Shown one piece after another: positions 8,659 to 21,048 of a stretch of DNA of 64,000 bases. The stretch comes from Podocnemis expansa (lineage: Eukaryota > Chordata > Testudines > Podocnemididae). The stretch lies in the NCBI GenBank assembly GCA_007922195.1, contig ML682007.1, positions 16,848,487-16,912,486 of the forward strand. The letters run 5' to 3'. Each line of letters starts with the position of its first letter. The stretch's first letter is position 1. The notes below the pieces were generated by a model. The model had not been told where the DNA came from. It worked only from the letters and a program-made list of their open reading frames with translations, and ran no database searches. The translations under genes and the position numbers were made by a program.

Positions 8659-11624
8659 ATCAATATCAATAATACAATTACTGTGGAATTGTAGGTAAAT
8701 TATCTAGGGTGGAGACGTGATCATGTTAATTCCTGGAACTGAGGACTATTTGATACAGTATGCCCTGCAAGAATGAACTTGTGGGACAGAGTTAAGCCAG
8801 TTTCCCAGGTGAGCTCTAGGAGGAGGCATGTGCAAATATACCTCCTCTGGTGGTAAGAGAAGTCAAACTCTTTTGAAGCTTTGCCCATAGGAGGGGAACT
8901 TTGTCCATTACTTCTTCGCAGGGCCCCAAAAGCGAACACCCAAACTGTAGAAAGGGATGACTCTCAGATTCATATGTATTCTTGTTCTGAGAAAAAACTG
9001 TTATGAACTTGTGACCATGAAAATCCTCTTGGTGGGGTTGAACAACTGACTTTCCAGAGCCCTCATGAGGATTAGGGGTGATTTCTGGTACACCTATTAG
9101 CATGTGCATACGTTTTTTTTACCATTTTAAGGCATTTTCTCTGTAACCCTTCCACCTTACTTGTGCTTGCATAGAAAGGGCTGTGTTGTAACTTTTAACT
9201 GCGGGTGATTACACTATTTAAAGCCCCTGAAGAGAAAGCAAAGCAGGCATGCTTCACCAGTCTGACTTGCTGGGGAACTGACATTGTAAGCAAGGAATGC
9301 CATAGCTTGGAAATTCCCATGTCAGGAGGGAGAGAGATATGTTTACCCATTCAAGAGAGGGGGTAGCTAGGGAACCAGAAGCTTAAAAGTGGGTGCCCTT
9401 GCTGAGGGGTTAATACTGGCACAATTGCTCTGAACTATGACACCAAAGATCATTTATCTTTCTAAGACTGCAAACTATGAAGCATTCTGGCCTGAACCAT
9501 GTTTGTGGTGCACATTTTTGTCCAATACAAATGGAACAAGAAAAGACACTCATAAGGCAGAATATTATTTTAAGACCAGCATCTGGCTAGAGAACAAAAT
9601 ATCCTCCCAACTACTTTGCTTTTAAGCTAAAAGGTCATCAGAACCAACACTGAACTTATGAATACATCCCATCAAGGTTTCCCACATCTTGCCAACTGCT
9701 GCTTTTCCTTACAGGAGCTACCTAGGTAAGAAAAAGGGGATAAAATAAGAAGTGGGGATGTGTGTTCCTGCTCCCATTCACTTCTGCTGTTCTCTGTAGG
9801 GAGGCAAATGGCAGCCATTTTATTTTGCCAGAAAACTAACTGTCTTGCTTTTAATTTTTCTGTGTGAGATTCAGAACTAGGTCAGAACTGGGCCCAGAGA
9901 AAAAGAAAGAAGGAATCGTGCAAGGTAAAAGCTATGTATCACTGAACATACTGTACGAATAATTGACAGGAAACTTCTCCTCTATTCCTTTCATAGATAC
10001 ACAGCAGTGACCCTGAGACAGCTATTTGCCTTTTTGGAATTCATGTAACCCACAATGAATGATGCAGGTAGATAAGATGATTTTGATATGTTCATAATTC
10101 ATGCTTTGTTACTTCTTAGCCCTGCTCTAAGGGCTTTCCTGGCAAGATGATTTGCACAGTATTTAACAGTATTGTCTGAAAGACTTTGAGTTAGTTATAT
10201 GTCAGTAGAGAAAGCTCCCTGGCTCACCACTTATGACCCTTCTTGTGGTCCACACACTCAATATTAGCAAGGTGAATGCCACACTGCATCTGACCTACTG
10301 CTCCCCAAATGACCCTCAGTTATGCTGTCATGGCAAGGAAATCCACTGTGCATTAGGGGCATGCAGAAACTCCAAGTAAGCCTTTGAATTTGCTGTCTTT
10401 CTCTTTCATATCCAGTTTGAGTTCCTTTCTGTAGTGTTTGGTCTTCAATCAAATAAAGAAGGGGAGGGGGACAGACAGATTAACATATAAGAAAGTAGCA
10501 GAGAGGGTCAGTTTATTGTCTTCTGGTAAATAAATCCAGGAACAACTTCAGAACTATTCTACTGGAAGTTAGTAAAGCATGGCAGAGATTAGATTTTTCT
10601 TCCGGGGAACCCTGGAAAAAGCAACTAACAAAATCTAGAGAGGACTATTATCCTCTCCCAAGATTTCTCACAAAAAACATAAAATAGTGCTTGCTTGAGA
10701 TGGATTGGAGGGGTCAGCAGGCAACAGAGCACAACTGCAATAAATCTTGTAAATGTCTGTTCAGCATCGTCAGCCATTTCCCTAGCAAAAATATCATTAT
10801 TTGGTTGACGGCTCCTCTGGATATTTTCATACTGCAACGTAGTGCAAACAGAATGCAAACACAGTGATAGGGCCTTTTCTGCTCCTACTGCAAAGATTTA
10901 AGAGATATTTCTCAATATGGACATTACCTTCTGATGTGTCCTCACAGTCAGGATATGTCTTTTGCAGTACATTTCACTGCCTATTTACATAGTGAGAGAT
11001 ATCATTAATTTCACAGCTGCTTTATTCCTTGGAAATAATGCTGCCTGTAGAAGCTGGCTTGGAAAGTAACAGAAGAGACCAAAAAAACTCACCACCACAT
11101 CCTCAAGCCCCTCTGTGGCACACCTGAACAGAAATACCCAAGAGGTAACTCCAGTCATTGAGAAGTAGGTTTTATTATTAACAGAATCCAATTTATTGCC
11201 TTTCAGCCTTCATGAGGAAAACCAGAACTGAAGTAATAGCACCAGGCTAATTAATCAATTATCAGCCTGTCAATATCTCATGACTGCTTTACTCTGAACT
11301 TGTTTAATGGAAAATTTAATAGCTAGAGCGTGACAAGCAAGAAACTCTCCAGTTTTGTACTGTTCATTGCAAGTTCACGTTACATGTCTTGTCACTTAGT
11401 CTGATGAACAACACTGCGAACTCCAGACAAATTATTGATCCCTGACTGCTATGGACAGAGGATATATTTTCCCTGAAATGATGGAGTTGTCTTGCCTCGT
11501 TGACCATAGTAACCCTAAGCGTAAAGACCCTCTACAATGAATATATGCATCAGTAGTATTAATAGGAAGGAGTGTTAGGAATCTGTACAACATACGTAAG
11601 GAACTGAGGAGCTATGAGAGAGGT
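8659..11624. other. unique sequence without recognised genes or repeats
   Basis: Open frames here stay below 100 codons and carry no recognisable motif. A strong acceptor-like sequence followed 11 bases later by a donor-like GTAAGA lies at 9700-9731, and a homeodomain-site cluster lies near 11247. Both are described as findings. Confidence 0.4.
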
Positions 11625-11705
11625 AATGCCTAGTAGTTAAAGCAATGAACCTCAGGGCTTGAATTCTAATCCTGATGATGTTCTGCCACAGTGCAGCTTA
11701 ACAAG
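11625..11705 (+). mobile_element. MIR-like SINE fragment
   Basis: TAGTAGTTAAAGCAATGAAC followed by GGGCTTGAATTCTAATCCTG fits the tRNA-derived 5' part of MIR (agtggttaagagca ... ggcttgaatcctg). It is old and divergent. Confidence 0.45.
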
Positions 11706-13519
11706 ATTTATCTACATAGCAGCAATAACGGTATGTGAAGTATATTCACTGACATCTCACTCCCCTCAGTAATAAGGTCACATATCTAAGTAGGACAATT
11801 TACATTCAAACACTATTTATCCCTTCAGTTCCACAGCTGATGTGCATCAATGTGCACAAATTTCAGACGTCTCTTGCTGTACTACATGAAATTCCTTTAA
11901 AGAATACTGTAGCCATATGGTACACAAAAATAGACTCTCAGATGCATCAGTCTGATAGTCACACATAAAGCAGATAAGATCATGCACAAAAGACAGTAAA
12001 GTGAGTAAGCAATATCATCTATCATATTGTAAGAAGCATATAAAATAAGTTCTTGGCATCCTTTGCTTTTTCCATCATAACAGCACACCTGTGCAGGGCT
12101 TGGAGGGCACTTTTCACATTGAATTGATGAAGAATTTTTAATGATTTGAGAGTGGTTTATGGTAGAAATCTGTTCATTCAAGTATGATTCCTTCACACTA
12201 AATCTAACATTCGACAACAGGCAGGAATTTACCTCCATTTAAATTGAAAGGATTTGTTTAACCACAAAAGCAAGCAGAGTCTGTCAGAACCTTCCTTCTG
12301 TTAGAGATTTGGTTTAATACACAGGCTGCCTGTTAACATCATGAATTTGAAGAGAGGTGGGGCCTCCCAGAGGTTTGATGTTTTACCTCTCTCTGCATGT
12401 CAGGTGGCTGCCTGCTTTCAACAGCAGGCTCAAAAAAGATGTTCAAAGCTTTCAGTTATCTAAATGAATGTCATTACTTAAACAACTGCTCTGCCTTTAA
12501 AAAACTATAGCAAATTATAGATTGATCACGTACTAGATTTAAAAGGATGGGGCAGGTGTGGCTATTATTGTGGTTGGAAGTGATTGAACTATCACAGAGC
12601 TGTAGACCTAAGACTTGGGATTCTGCTATAAGGAAAACTATATACACAGATATTACATATAAATACAACTAAAGTGGTTCATAGGCTTTGTATGGGCTTA
12701 TGCTAAGGGATGAATTTTACCGACAGAAGGCAGATCAATTCATTTAGTAATTGTCATATTAAAGGGATAGGCATGCCCAGATTCCCTGGTCGGGATATGG
12801 GTGCCATCATACTAGGCACTGTTCAAATACATAGGACCAGGCTTGACAGAATTCAATTTTCTTAATATGATTTCAATGGGTGTCAGTGTTTTTATTTTTA
12901 AGCATTTTTTCATTCATATCAATCTAAATAACACAGCTGCAGGAACTTATGGGGTGGGTCAGACAATTATTTTATGACAGTAGAGGTTGAGATTCAAAAC
13001 ATTAAAGTTTTATAACTGTTTAAACACAAATTGTCAGAAACACATAGAAAATAAATAGCCTTAAATCAAAACCTACTTAGTCCTCAAGGAACATTTCCCT
13101 TTCATTGGCTATCTGTAAATTTTCATTAGTATCAATGAAAATATTTTTCTTGTTTGTATGTACAAGGTAAAAACTGATGTTTATTAACCAATTAAATTCC
13201 AACTCTTCCAAGCCTAGAAGATATGGTTCCTATATCAAAAAACTTACAATCTAAAGCCATGGTCCTACAAAAATTCCCCACAGTGCTTAATGTTATGCAC
13301 TATGAGTAGTCCCATTAGCTTTATGGCCATGTCTTTGGAGGATCAAGTCAAACAATTTTAGATACACTTGTTAATAGAAAATTTTATTTTTACTTGGGAA
13401 TTTCTTTAGCGTTTTAATTCTATATGTAAAGAAAAGCTTTCTCCAACTGTCCTCAACCAGTTTCCTCTTTGACTAGCCATTAAGCATTGTTTGATATCTT
13501 GAGGGTACCATAAAAAAAT
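11706..13519. other. unique AT-rich sequence
   Basis: Nothing recognised. A 113-codon open frame on the minus strand (11897-12238) is Cys-rich and has no known motif; I treat it as incidental. Confidence 0.4.
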
Positions 13520-13690
13520 GTATAGAATCTGGAAAGGACCATGAGAGGTCACCAAGTCCAGTTCCCTGCATTCATGGTAGGACCAAGTACCCTCTTTAAC
13601 TATCCCTGATAAGTGCTTGTCTAACCTGCTCTTAAACACTTCTAACACTGGAGATTTCACAACTTGCCTGGGCAACTTGGTCTTGACCAT
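13520..13690 (-). mobile_element. CR1 LINE 3' region, antisense
   Basis: The plus strand reads AGAATCTGGAAAGGACCATG followed by the GTCACCAAGTCCAGTTCCCTG type, which is the reverse complement of the CR1 3' end. On the minus strand a frame covering about 13600-13690 reads LPRQVVKSPVLEVFKSRLDK. This matches the C-terminal tail of CR1 ORF2 (typically LPREVVES...LEVFK). It is 5' truncated and is a retrotransposon remnant, not a host gene. Confidence 0.75.
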
Positions 13691-15298
13691 GGCAAATTGG
13701 TCTTTACAAGGATATAAAGGAGGAGAGAATAAAAACTCTTATAGAAAAGTTGAAGAAAGACATTCCATAAAGGATAGCATGTAAAAAACTTATACATAGA
13801 TGTATGGTGCTACAAGATTAATAGCAATCTGCTGATAAGCAGCCCACATTTTTAACCGTGTTATGTCAGGTGTCCACAGTCTTTTTCTTGTTTGGGATTT
13901 TACTTTTACTGAAATCAGAGAGCGAAAGTTGGACTTCTTTTAACTTGATGGCAATAAGTTAAATATTAGCACGGAGATCTAAATTGACTCCTGTCACCAA
14001 AAATCCTGGACAAGTTAACTGCATCTCTCTTGACAGCTTAGTGAACTGGAATAGTTACAAGGGGTGTAATAACAGGTACCAAGACTGGAATAATTTAATT
14101 GTTGACAGCACATTCCCATTGTCCGGTGGTTATGTTTTAGGAGAGTCACTTGCTTAATGAGGTAGGAAGATTTCTATTGTGCTGCAAGCCTGGAATTTAT
14201 TTCTGAGAAAAAGACTGCAGTGTCTGTGATTTCATTATTTGGGTTCTGCTTACCCTTGAAGATGAGACAAAAAAACAAGTTATTCATTTTTTGATACATT
14301 TATAGCCAGGCAAATCAAATTTATTTGCCTTCTCCCATTCGAGATTTCCCCAGCTGCCTACTTTATTTCTCCCATAGTCTTTCATCAGGTTCTCTCTTTT
14401 GTTTTCAGTTTTACACTGAACGACATTAGCTTTCTAAACTGCTCAGCAGTCTCAGCTTTCCCCCATAGACTTCCAAAGAGCTGATTAATGCAGGTTGCAG
14501 TCTTCTCCTTTTTACAGCTTCTGTTCCATAACCTCCTGACAAATGACATTTTTGTGGTAATGGTGCACAGGAGAAAAACCAGTAATGACAGGTAGACATG
14601 ATATGTACAACTTAAGCGGATGCAAGTTTGTGATTTAAAGTTCTTTCCCATATTACCCAATAAAAGAACTGTTCTTATTTCACACTCCCCTTTCCATCTA
14701 TCATGACAGGGCTTTCTGACAGGATATATTTGATGCAATTTTGTATAATAAAATGTTTGCACCATTATGAAGAAGATATATGCTATATCTGACAGCCTAT
14801 ACTGGAAAAAATACCACACAATACAAAAAGAAACATGGACCACACTAATTATCTTTTCTAAATCATAAACCAAAACTGATTGCCTCAGGGAAGCAACAAA
14901 TGATTCTCTGCTGCGATAGGTGGCAATGAAGGAAACTCGGGGGGGGGGGTACGATCGTCCCCATGCAGCTCTCTATGGTTGGAACGGATCCTGCCTTCAT
15001 TGTTTGGAATTAGTGTTGTCAGGATACAAAGTCTTTTATAGCATAAGACACCCTAAAAGATATTACTAACCATGGGCATTTACAAGAATAAGTCTAAATG
15101 GGGGAGAATAAAGTTTAGCATAGTTTCAAACAGAACCTTGTTTTGATAACAAAGAGGCAACAACTTATATGCAAAGCATTTTGGGGACTTCTTAGCTAGG
15201 AAACTTGGTCAGCTCCTCTTGAGGACTAGATATGCAGAATCAGGCTGCAGTTAATAAAATCATGAGCTGAACTGAGAATATCATTGACTGCATCAGAG
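13691..15298. other. unique sequence with one chance-length open frame
   Basis: The minus-strand frame 14385-14873 is 162 codons, the longest outside GC-rich repeats. It is rich in hydrophobic residues and cysteines but shows no domain. At this base composition roughly one such frame is expected in a window of this size. An 11-G run lies at 14939-14949. Confidence 0.4.
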
Positions 15299-15640
15299 GA
15301 AGGCTGGTCTTAAGGTTAAAGCACTGGATTGTGACAAAGAACAGGATTTGGTACCTGATTCTGCCACTGACCTCATGGGTGACAATGGGCAAATTACTCA
15401 GACCAGGGTTTTCAAAGATCACTTTGGGCACTCAAATGCTGAAAAAGCCTAAATCACTAGGCACTTTTGAAAATCTTGGTTAGTATCTCTCTGTGCCTCA
15501 ATTTACCATCCGTGAAATGGAAATACCACTACTTCCTTTTGTAGTGTTGGTATGTTTAGATTGTAAACTTTAGGGGGTAAGGATCATCTCTCACTCTGTA
15601 TATGTAGAAATACTTGCCAAAACAGAGTTCTAATTTCAAC
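15299..15640 (+). mobile_element. MIR-like SINE interrupted by a small palindrome
   Basis: The order of motifs is that of MIR: GGTTAAAGCACTGGATTGTG, TCTGCCACTGACCTC, GACAATGGGCAAATTACTCA, then TCTCTGTGCCTCAATTTACC and GTGAAATGGAAATACC. The 3' part TTGTAAACTTTAGGGGGTAA extends it. Between the core motifs about 80 bases (15403-15481) are a separate palindromic insertion. Confidence 0.6.
15403..15481. repeat. short palindromic element nested in the MIR
   Basis: The left end CCAGGGTTTTCAAAGATCAC is inverted at the right end as GGCACTTTTGAAAATCTTGG. It interrupts the MIR between its ATTACTCA and CTCTCTGTGCC motifs. A similar foldback unit is at 52449-52596. Confidence 0.6.
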
Positions 15641-15644
15641 TGGA

Positions 15645-16003
15645 CCTTCCAAGTGATACTGACATCATAAAAGAAATAATAATAATGATGATCAATCTGC
15701 CAGCTGAATATCTGGATATTCTAAAAGCAGAAAACAAGTCTGAATGTGTCAAATTAATTATTCATTGTGAATTGGTCCCTCAGCTCCACTTATTTAACTT
15801 TTAAATTTACAAAAAGTCTGAAGGTGGTGTTATTCACAACAACGTAAGGTCATTTTCAATCTGCTGTATTGGAAAGAACTAGAAAGTTACTGTGATTTTC
15901 ACTTTTCTGCAGAGAAAAACTCCACCACATGAATTAGTTGTTCATTCTCAACTGAGCGAGTACTTTAATGGGATAGCCTCAACAATGGATTTGGGCTGAA
16001 ATG
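15645..16003. other. unique sequence
   Basis: Nothing recognised apart from a short TAA/TGA-rich simple stretch near 15678-15694. Confidence 0.4.
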
Positions 16004-16011
16004 ATCAGAGG

Positions 16012-16237
16012 CAAGGCTGCCCCAACCATATATGCAAACTAGCCAGCTGCCTAGGGTGCCAGGCTTTAAGGGGTGCCAAATTAGCTGGAAGTGACTTTTT
16101 TCTCATTTTTTAAAAAAATATATATATATTAATATGTTCATTCTAGACTCTCTCATTTTTGTCTATACTGAATGTGGGAGGAGAGTGGGCAAAGTCATAG
16201 TTCACCAAAGGCACCAAAAATCCTAGGTCCAGCTCTG
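16012..16237. mobile_element. non-autonomous hAT-type DNA transposon, 226 bp
   Basis: The ends CAAGGCTGCCCC and, inverted, CAGAGCTGGACC form short terminal inverted repeats. ATCAGAGG occurs on both sides without mismatch (16004-16011 and 16238-16245), an 8-bp target duplication diagnostic of the hAT superfamily. The centre is A/T-rich with a TA run near 16120. There is no transposase. Confidence 0.8.
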
Positions 16238-16245
16238 ATCAGAGG

Positions 16246-16794
16246 TAGCTAGTGACTTGGATTGATTTTCATGTTTGGCCACCCAACCTGAGACACCCTA
16301 AAGGAGACTGACTTTCAGAGAGTGTGTGTGTGGGGGGGGTCATTCTATGCTCCATTTTGCATCTCTCACACTAACAGAACCAGAGAAATTTCTCTCTAAG
16401 GTTTTCCATACAGTTGTTTTGTTCCTAGATTTGCTTTTTGCTACCAATGTTTTTAACACCTGAAAGCTACTTGAAACTAGTTTTTATGTTTTACATGTGG
16501 TAAGTCATTTTCTTGACATTTTTAAGCTTTCAGAAACAATCCAAAATCTCATTTGAACTTCACGTGGCTTGGATTTCCCAGGAAAGCACGCACAGAAGCT
16601 GGTTTGCAATTTTAGAGCATTTAATTCTGTAACAACTCTGAATTAAAAGAGGTTGGGTTTTGTGTTTCATTTAGAAAGGTGTTGGCATTAAAAAGGTGAA
16701 TTCACACTGAGCAAACTTTAAAAAGAAAAGGACAAAACAAGTCCTGCATTCTATAATTATAAATAATAATAGTTCTTAATTAACAGTTTTCACA
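16246..16794. other. unique sequence
   Basis: Holds a GT run leading into 8 G (16322-16339). No gene or further repeat is recognised. Confidence 0.4.
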
Positions 16795-16975
16795 CATAGA
16801 TCTTAAAGTCTGTTGCATAAAGTAAGGAAGTGTTATCTCCACTTTATAGATGGGGAAATTAGTGCACAGATAGGTGAAGTAACTTACTGAAGGATGTGCA
16901 GCAAGTTGGTGGCACAGCCAGTGCCTTTGTCCCCTGAATCCCAATTCAGTGCCCTACCTTCCAGTACATTAATAC
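16795..16975 (-). mobile_element. MIR-like SINE, antisense
   Basis: CACTTTATAGATGGGGAAAT, GCACAGATAGGTGAAGTAAC and GTGGCACAGCCAGTGCC follow the order of an antisense MIR (cattttacagatggggaaactgaggcacagag ... aagtaacttgcc ... ggcagagc). Confidence 0.6.
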
Positions 16976-17487
16976 TTAGGCATCGACTAAACACAAGGTA
17001 TTGACTAAAGCATTCTTGCAGAAATGTGCGCGACTATCCCACTCCCCTCCCCAAATCAGACACTTCCTTCTTACCAGATAACTATGGATTGGAATTGTTA
17101 CAGCTTGACATTTCACTGAGTCCAGTTTACATGGCAGCTTTCACTGGTTGAAGTTGCACCAGTGGCAGACTATGGGTCTAAATTTTGTTATTGTGCATGT
17201 AGCCCTACTGGATAATCACCAGCATTACTCCAGGATTCTGGGTTTTTCATGAATGGGAGGAGGTTCATTCAAACATAGCCAAAGTCAGTTAATTTTTTTT
17301 ATGATGTGTCAGGATCAAAGCCCATACACATCTCACCCTTGTTGCAAAAGCATAGTATCATCTTAGTATAATATTTTAAAATGATTTCACATTAATCATC
17401 TTTGTAAGTCTTTTTGGTTAGGGATGCTTAAGAAAGGATATTTCACTTTATTTCTATTGACTTCACATAATGTCTATTGACACAAAG
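16976..17487. other. unique sequence
   Basis: No recognised gene or repeat. A 9-T run lies near 17291. Confidence 0.4.
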
Positions 17488-17909
17488 GGCACATCTACAC
17501 ACACAGTTTTATTTCAAAATCAGTCCTTTCGAAAGGACTGATTTTGAAATAAAACCCTTATTTCAAAAGGGCTCCTTTTGAAACAGGGAAAACTGCGCAA
17601 TCGCAACGGCCATTATTTCAAAATGGATATTTCAAAATAACGCCAGTTGGACCACTGTTTCAAACAGTTGTTTTGAAACAATGGTGTTGTTTCAAAACAA
17701 CAGATCTAAAGGCATTATTTCGAAATATCCGTTTCGAAATAACGGCCGTTTCAAGGGGGGGGCAGGTTTTACTTTTTTGGAAGGACGATCCTTATTTTGA
17801 AAGGACGAGGTCCGTCCTTTCGAAATAAGGAAACGTCATGTAGACCAAATTTTTTTTTTCGAAATAGCGGGTGTTATTTTGAAATAAAAGAGCCGTGTAG
17901 AAGTGCAAA
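17488..17909. mobile_element. large palindromic MITE-like element with TTTCGAAA motifs, copy 1
   Basis: The left end GGGCACATCTACACACAC is inverted at the right as GTGTAGAAGTGC. The interior is a chain of self-complementary blocks such as CCTTTCGAAAGG, TTATTTCGAAATA and CGTTTCGAAATAACGG, plus versions decayed at CpG (TTTCAAAA). CAAAG lies on both sides, but the homologous copy at 35211 suggests part of that may belong to the element. There is no ORF. Comparable elements are common in turtle and crocodilian genomes as I remember them. Confidence 0.75.
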
Positions 17910-18357
17910 GAGCATTCTCTTTCTAATCCACAGTTGTAATGGTCTTGCATGAAGCCTCGAGTTGATCAGAAACCACTGATTATGTTAAATAATACAGCAG
18001 CCTAGATAGTATTGAAATGCCTGTAATATAAGCAAGTCAATATTGTTCAATTCAACACTGAGGCTACATGAACAGTGTGCTACCTGAGACCATGACAAGA
18101 GCACAGCTAAAAGGTACAGCAACCCACAGCAGTTAGCAAGATTTTCTAAATCTATTTACACAAGTAAACAAACTATTAGATTCCTACTGTGCAGGTGATC
18201 TTCCTTATGGGGAAGGAAGTAGAGTTGAGCTTTCTAATTACCCCTCTTCAGATGATGTCCTCATTTACAAAACAGAGAGATTGTTAGTGTACAGGAGCAC
18301 ACAAAATGTCAGCTAGAGATACAGATTACATTGTATTCTCCTGGGTTTTATTATAAT
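17910..18357. other. unique sequence
   Basis: Nothing recognised. Confidence 0.4.
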
Positions 18358-18541
18358 CTGGTTCTCAACCACTGTGTCGGTGCACATACCTGTGCAACCA
18401 CACACCAGTAAGTCTATCACAAATTGCTGGGGAGATGGCTGGATTTGGCATAAGGGTTGGGTGGGGTGTCAGATGGTGTCTCCTGTAAGGTCACAATATG
18501 CCACCAAGCATGTTGAGACCTGCAAAAGGTTGAGAACCACT
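18358..18541. mobile_element. short hAT-type element, degraded copy of the 38908 family
   Basis: Starts CTGGTTCTCAACCACTGTGT and ends AGGTTGAGAACCACT. The interior GGGGAGATGGCTGGATTTGG is nearly identical to the element at 38908-39082. The outer bases and target duplication have eroded. The 86-codon frame crossing it is not a gene. Confidence 0.7.
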
Positions 18542-19059
18542 CCTATAGATGGAAACACAGCAGGAAGAAGCAACACCTTTGTTCTGAGTAGAAAAGGAAG
18601 AATACTTAAGGGAAAAAATTGTTTGAGAAGTTAACCAGAGAACAAGATTTCCAATGACTTGCTCTTCCTACTTGTCTTTAGCCCTAACTAAACATGAATG
18701 AGTTGTAAAGAATTACTTGAATGATATCAAAGCAATTCATAATGGACCTAATTATCTTCAAGTTCTGACTTCAGTGGAGTTATTCCAAATTCCCCCCAAT
18801 GTAAAGAGCAGCTGAATTTATATCTGTGAAGGTGTAAATAACCCTCAAGCAACTATATTAGTTATATACAGATAGCTGGGGTTTTTCACTCGTAATGAAC
18901 TATAGACATTTTCAGAGACCATCAATGAGATCGCCTTCACTATTTTTTCAAAGACTCTTTGAAGTTAACAGGCAAAAGTTTCAGCCCCAAGACCCAATCA
19001 AAAACTTGAGGACTATATAGTTTATTCTTTACAATGTGTTACATTAGTGAGAACAGATA

Positions 19060-19172
19060 ACCCAAATTTTTTCAAGGACAGTCCTGCTATTTGGGGCTTT
19101 GTCTGACATGTATGCCTATTTCCCACAAAACCCCCATCCCAATTTTTCATGCTAGCTCTCTGGTCACCCTAT
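19060..19172 (-). mobile_element. fragment of a DNA transposon ending CTGGTCACCCTA
   Basis: The sequence AAGGACAGTCCTGC ... CCAATTTTTCATGC ... CTCTGGTCACCCTAT resembles, in antisense, a repeat whose ends read AGGGTGACCAGA. Only one terminus is clear. Confidence 0.45.
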
Positions 19173-19467
19173 GTCACATGCATTGATCTGAGTTCATTAT
19201 AGGAGGTATGAAAACACAGCCATTTTTATGTTTCTCTTCACCCCATTGCTCAAAAATGCTCTGATGCTACCTGAAAATGTACCTGAATCAGGAAGCAGGA
19301 GAAGATTACAAGCATAGAGGAGACAACAGCCCTTCTAGAGATTCTGTCTTTTGAACTGTTTAAAAGTGACTTCTGCATTAGTTACTAAATGACAACAAAG
19401 CTGCCTATTAGGGAAATCCAAGGTAATCAATCATAAGAGTACTGGATCAATACTAAGGTGAAACTAT

Positions 19468-19560
19468 CAGACCAGATTCTGTTCTCACCTATGGTAAGAG
19501 GAATCTGAGTCACTCCATTAGCATCAGTAGTTACATCTTGGATTTACTCAAGCACAACTG
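19468..19560. repeat. short palindromic repeat, divergent copy
   Basis: CCAGATTCTGTTCTCACCTA, CACTCCATTAGCATCAGTAG and ACTGATCTCAGA follow the order of the family seen at 7151. It is divergent. Confidence 0.4.
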
Positions 19561-20774
19561 ATCTCAGACTTCAGCCCAATATACCATATGTATTTTGTTC
19601 CTTGAAGACAGTGAAGAAATGCTTGCTTTCTCTCTGGCTCTATACATTTTTTGGTTTGACTAAAAGCTCAGTTTAATAGCATCATTGAAATAATCTTTTG
19701 GGGGAGGGGAAGAAGAGAAGAGGGAAACTAAAAGCAAAACCGCTTTCAACTCTTTCATTTGTGAGCAAAGGAGACCTCTCACCCTAGTCTCTGAGTAGTT
19801 TCAGTGTTCTCTTTGGCATGAATTGCAACTAGAAATAGCAGCAGCTTGCACAGTTGCTACCCTTCATTCTCAGCCTATCATGTAGATGATAGCAAATTTA
19901 CAAGATTTTGTGAATCAGTCTGGTGGGATAGGATGCTTCTTCACACAATTTCATTTCTCTGATGTACCTTTCAGTGCTAGAAGCAATTCTGAAGAACTGA
20001 TATTTACATACCATCCACTAAGAGATAAAAATGTACTTTAGCCCTGTCCATAGGCAACTAGCCCACAAGCCTCTGCTAGGAAATAAAGATCTGATATGAA
20101 GAAGTAGTACAGGTGAGATGCTAGAGAAACATTCACAGTTCTTTGTTTCATTGCTAGCTAACCACCTAGTATTCTCTACTTACTTTCCTCCCCACAGAAT
20201 GACTAACATACTAATGAATAACAAAGTTTCTGCACTAATACCCTTGATGAAATGCTTCTCCCTCCTCTAGGCTTAGTGCAGGCCTTTTAAATAAATGAAG
20301 CCTAGGTGTGCTGCATGCAGGGCTAATGAGCAACACATGCTAACAGTTAAAGCCCTGATTTAAACATTTCCCTGAGTGAGAGAAAGCCTGGGAATAATGT
20401 GGGGATGAAAGAAGGGAAAATGACCTTTTAATAACTAGGTGTTCTAAGAGAAATCTGATTTGAGCACCAAAAGCTGACTTCCTCTGACTGATCTGGGGTT
20501 GTACAAGAGAGAAAAATAAAACGTATTAAGCAGGCTGAGTCTTTTGGGAGACTGAATCTAATTGTGTTTAGCTATATTTTCCCTATGAGTTTTCTGTTGG
20601 GTATCTATAAGAATAAAACACCATGATCAGGACAAAGTGGATTTAGGGTGAATCTGTTTTAAGCAGACTGTACCCTTCATTGTGTTACAGAAAGGGAGTA
20701 ATTATGATCCTCCAGCAGAAGCTTCTAGCAACTGGTTTTTGGAAAGTAATAGTCATCTGACTGTCCCATGAGGA

Positions 20775-21048
20775 CAGAGGTTCTTAAGTTTTTTTCTGGA
20801 CCCCTCTGACAATATTTCAGGTTGTGATGACCCCCTAAAAATGAAGACCTCCTCATGTTATGCCACCAACACCCTTATGCCATAGTGTCCTTGCTGCTGC
20901 TGCCACCGCTTATGGCACTGCCTTTGGTAGATTTGGCCAACAGCTGATGCTTTCTGATCATCTATACCATGGAGTCGCAACCCTCCCCTCCTGAAAATAA
21001 TCTTGCAATCTCTTCAAGGGTCCTGATCCCCAGTTTAAGAACCCTCAG
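20775..21048. mobile_element. hAT-like non-autonomous element, 274 bp
   Basis: The left end CAGAGGTTCTTAAG is inverted at the right end TTAAGAACCCTCAG. The interior has the usual paired GGACCCCTCTGAC and GGGTCCTGATCCCC motifs next to the ends. The 8-bp flanks (CATGAGGA and ACTAGGAA) share only AGGA, so the target duplication is not established. Confidence 0.6.

Larger units (their letters stand above)
18545..20774. other. mainly unique sequence with old small repeats
   Basis: Faint copies of the short palindromic repeat family are visible near 18765-18840 and 19468-19560 (for example CACTCCATTAGCATCAGTAG), and a terminal fragment of another DNA element lies at 19060-19172. A conserved-looking AT-rich stretch lies at 20280-20400. 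No gene is supported. Confidence 0.4.

Noticed and set aside
11897..12238. 113-codon Cys-rich frame
   Set aside because: There is no signal peptide or regular cysteine spacing, and the length is within chance.
14385..14873. 162-codon minus-strand frame
   Set aside because: At this AT content about one such frame is expected in 64 kb of random sequence. There is no recognisable motif or splice context.
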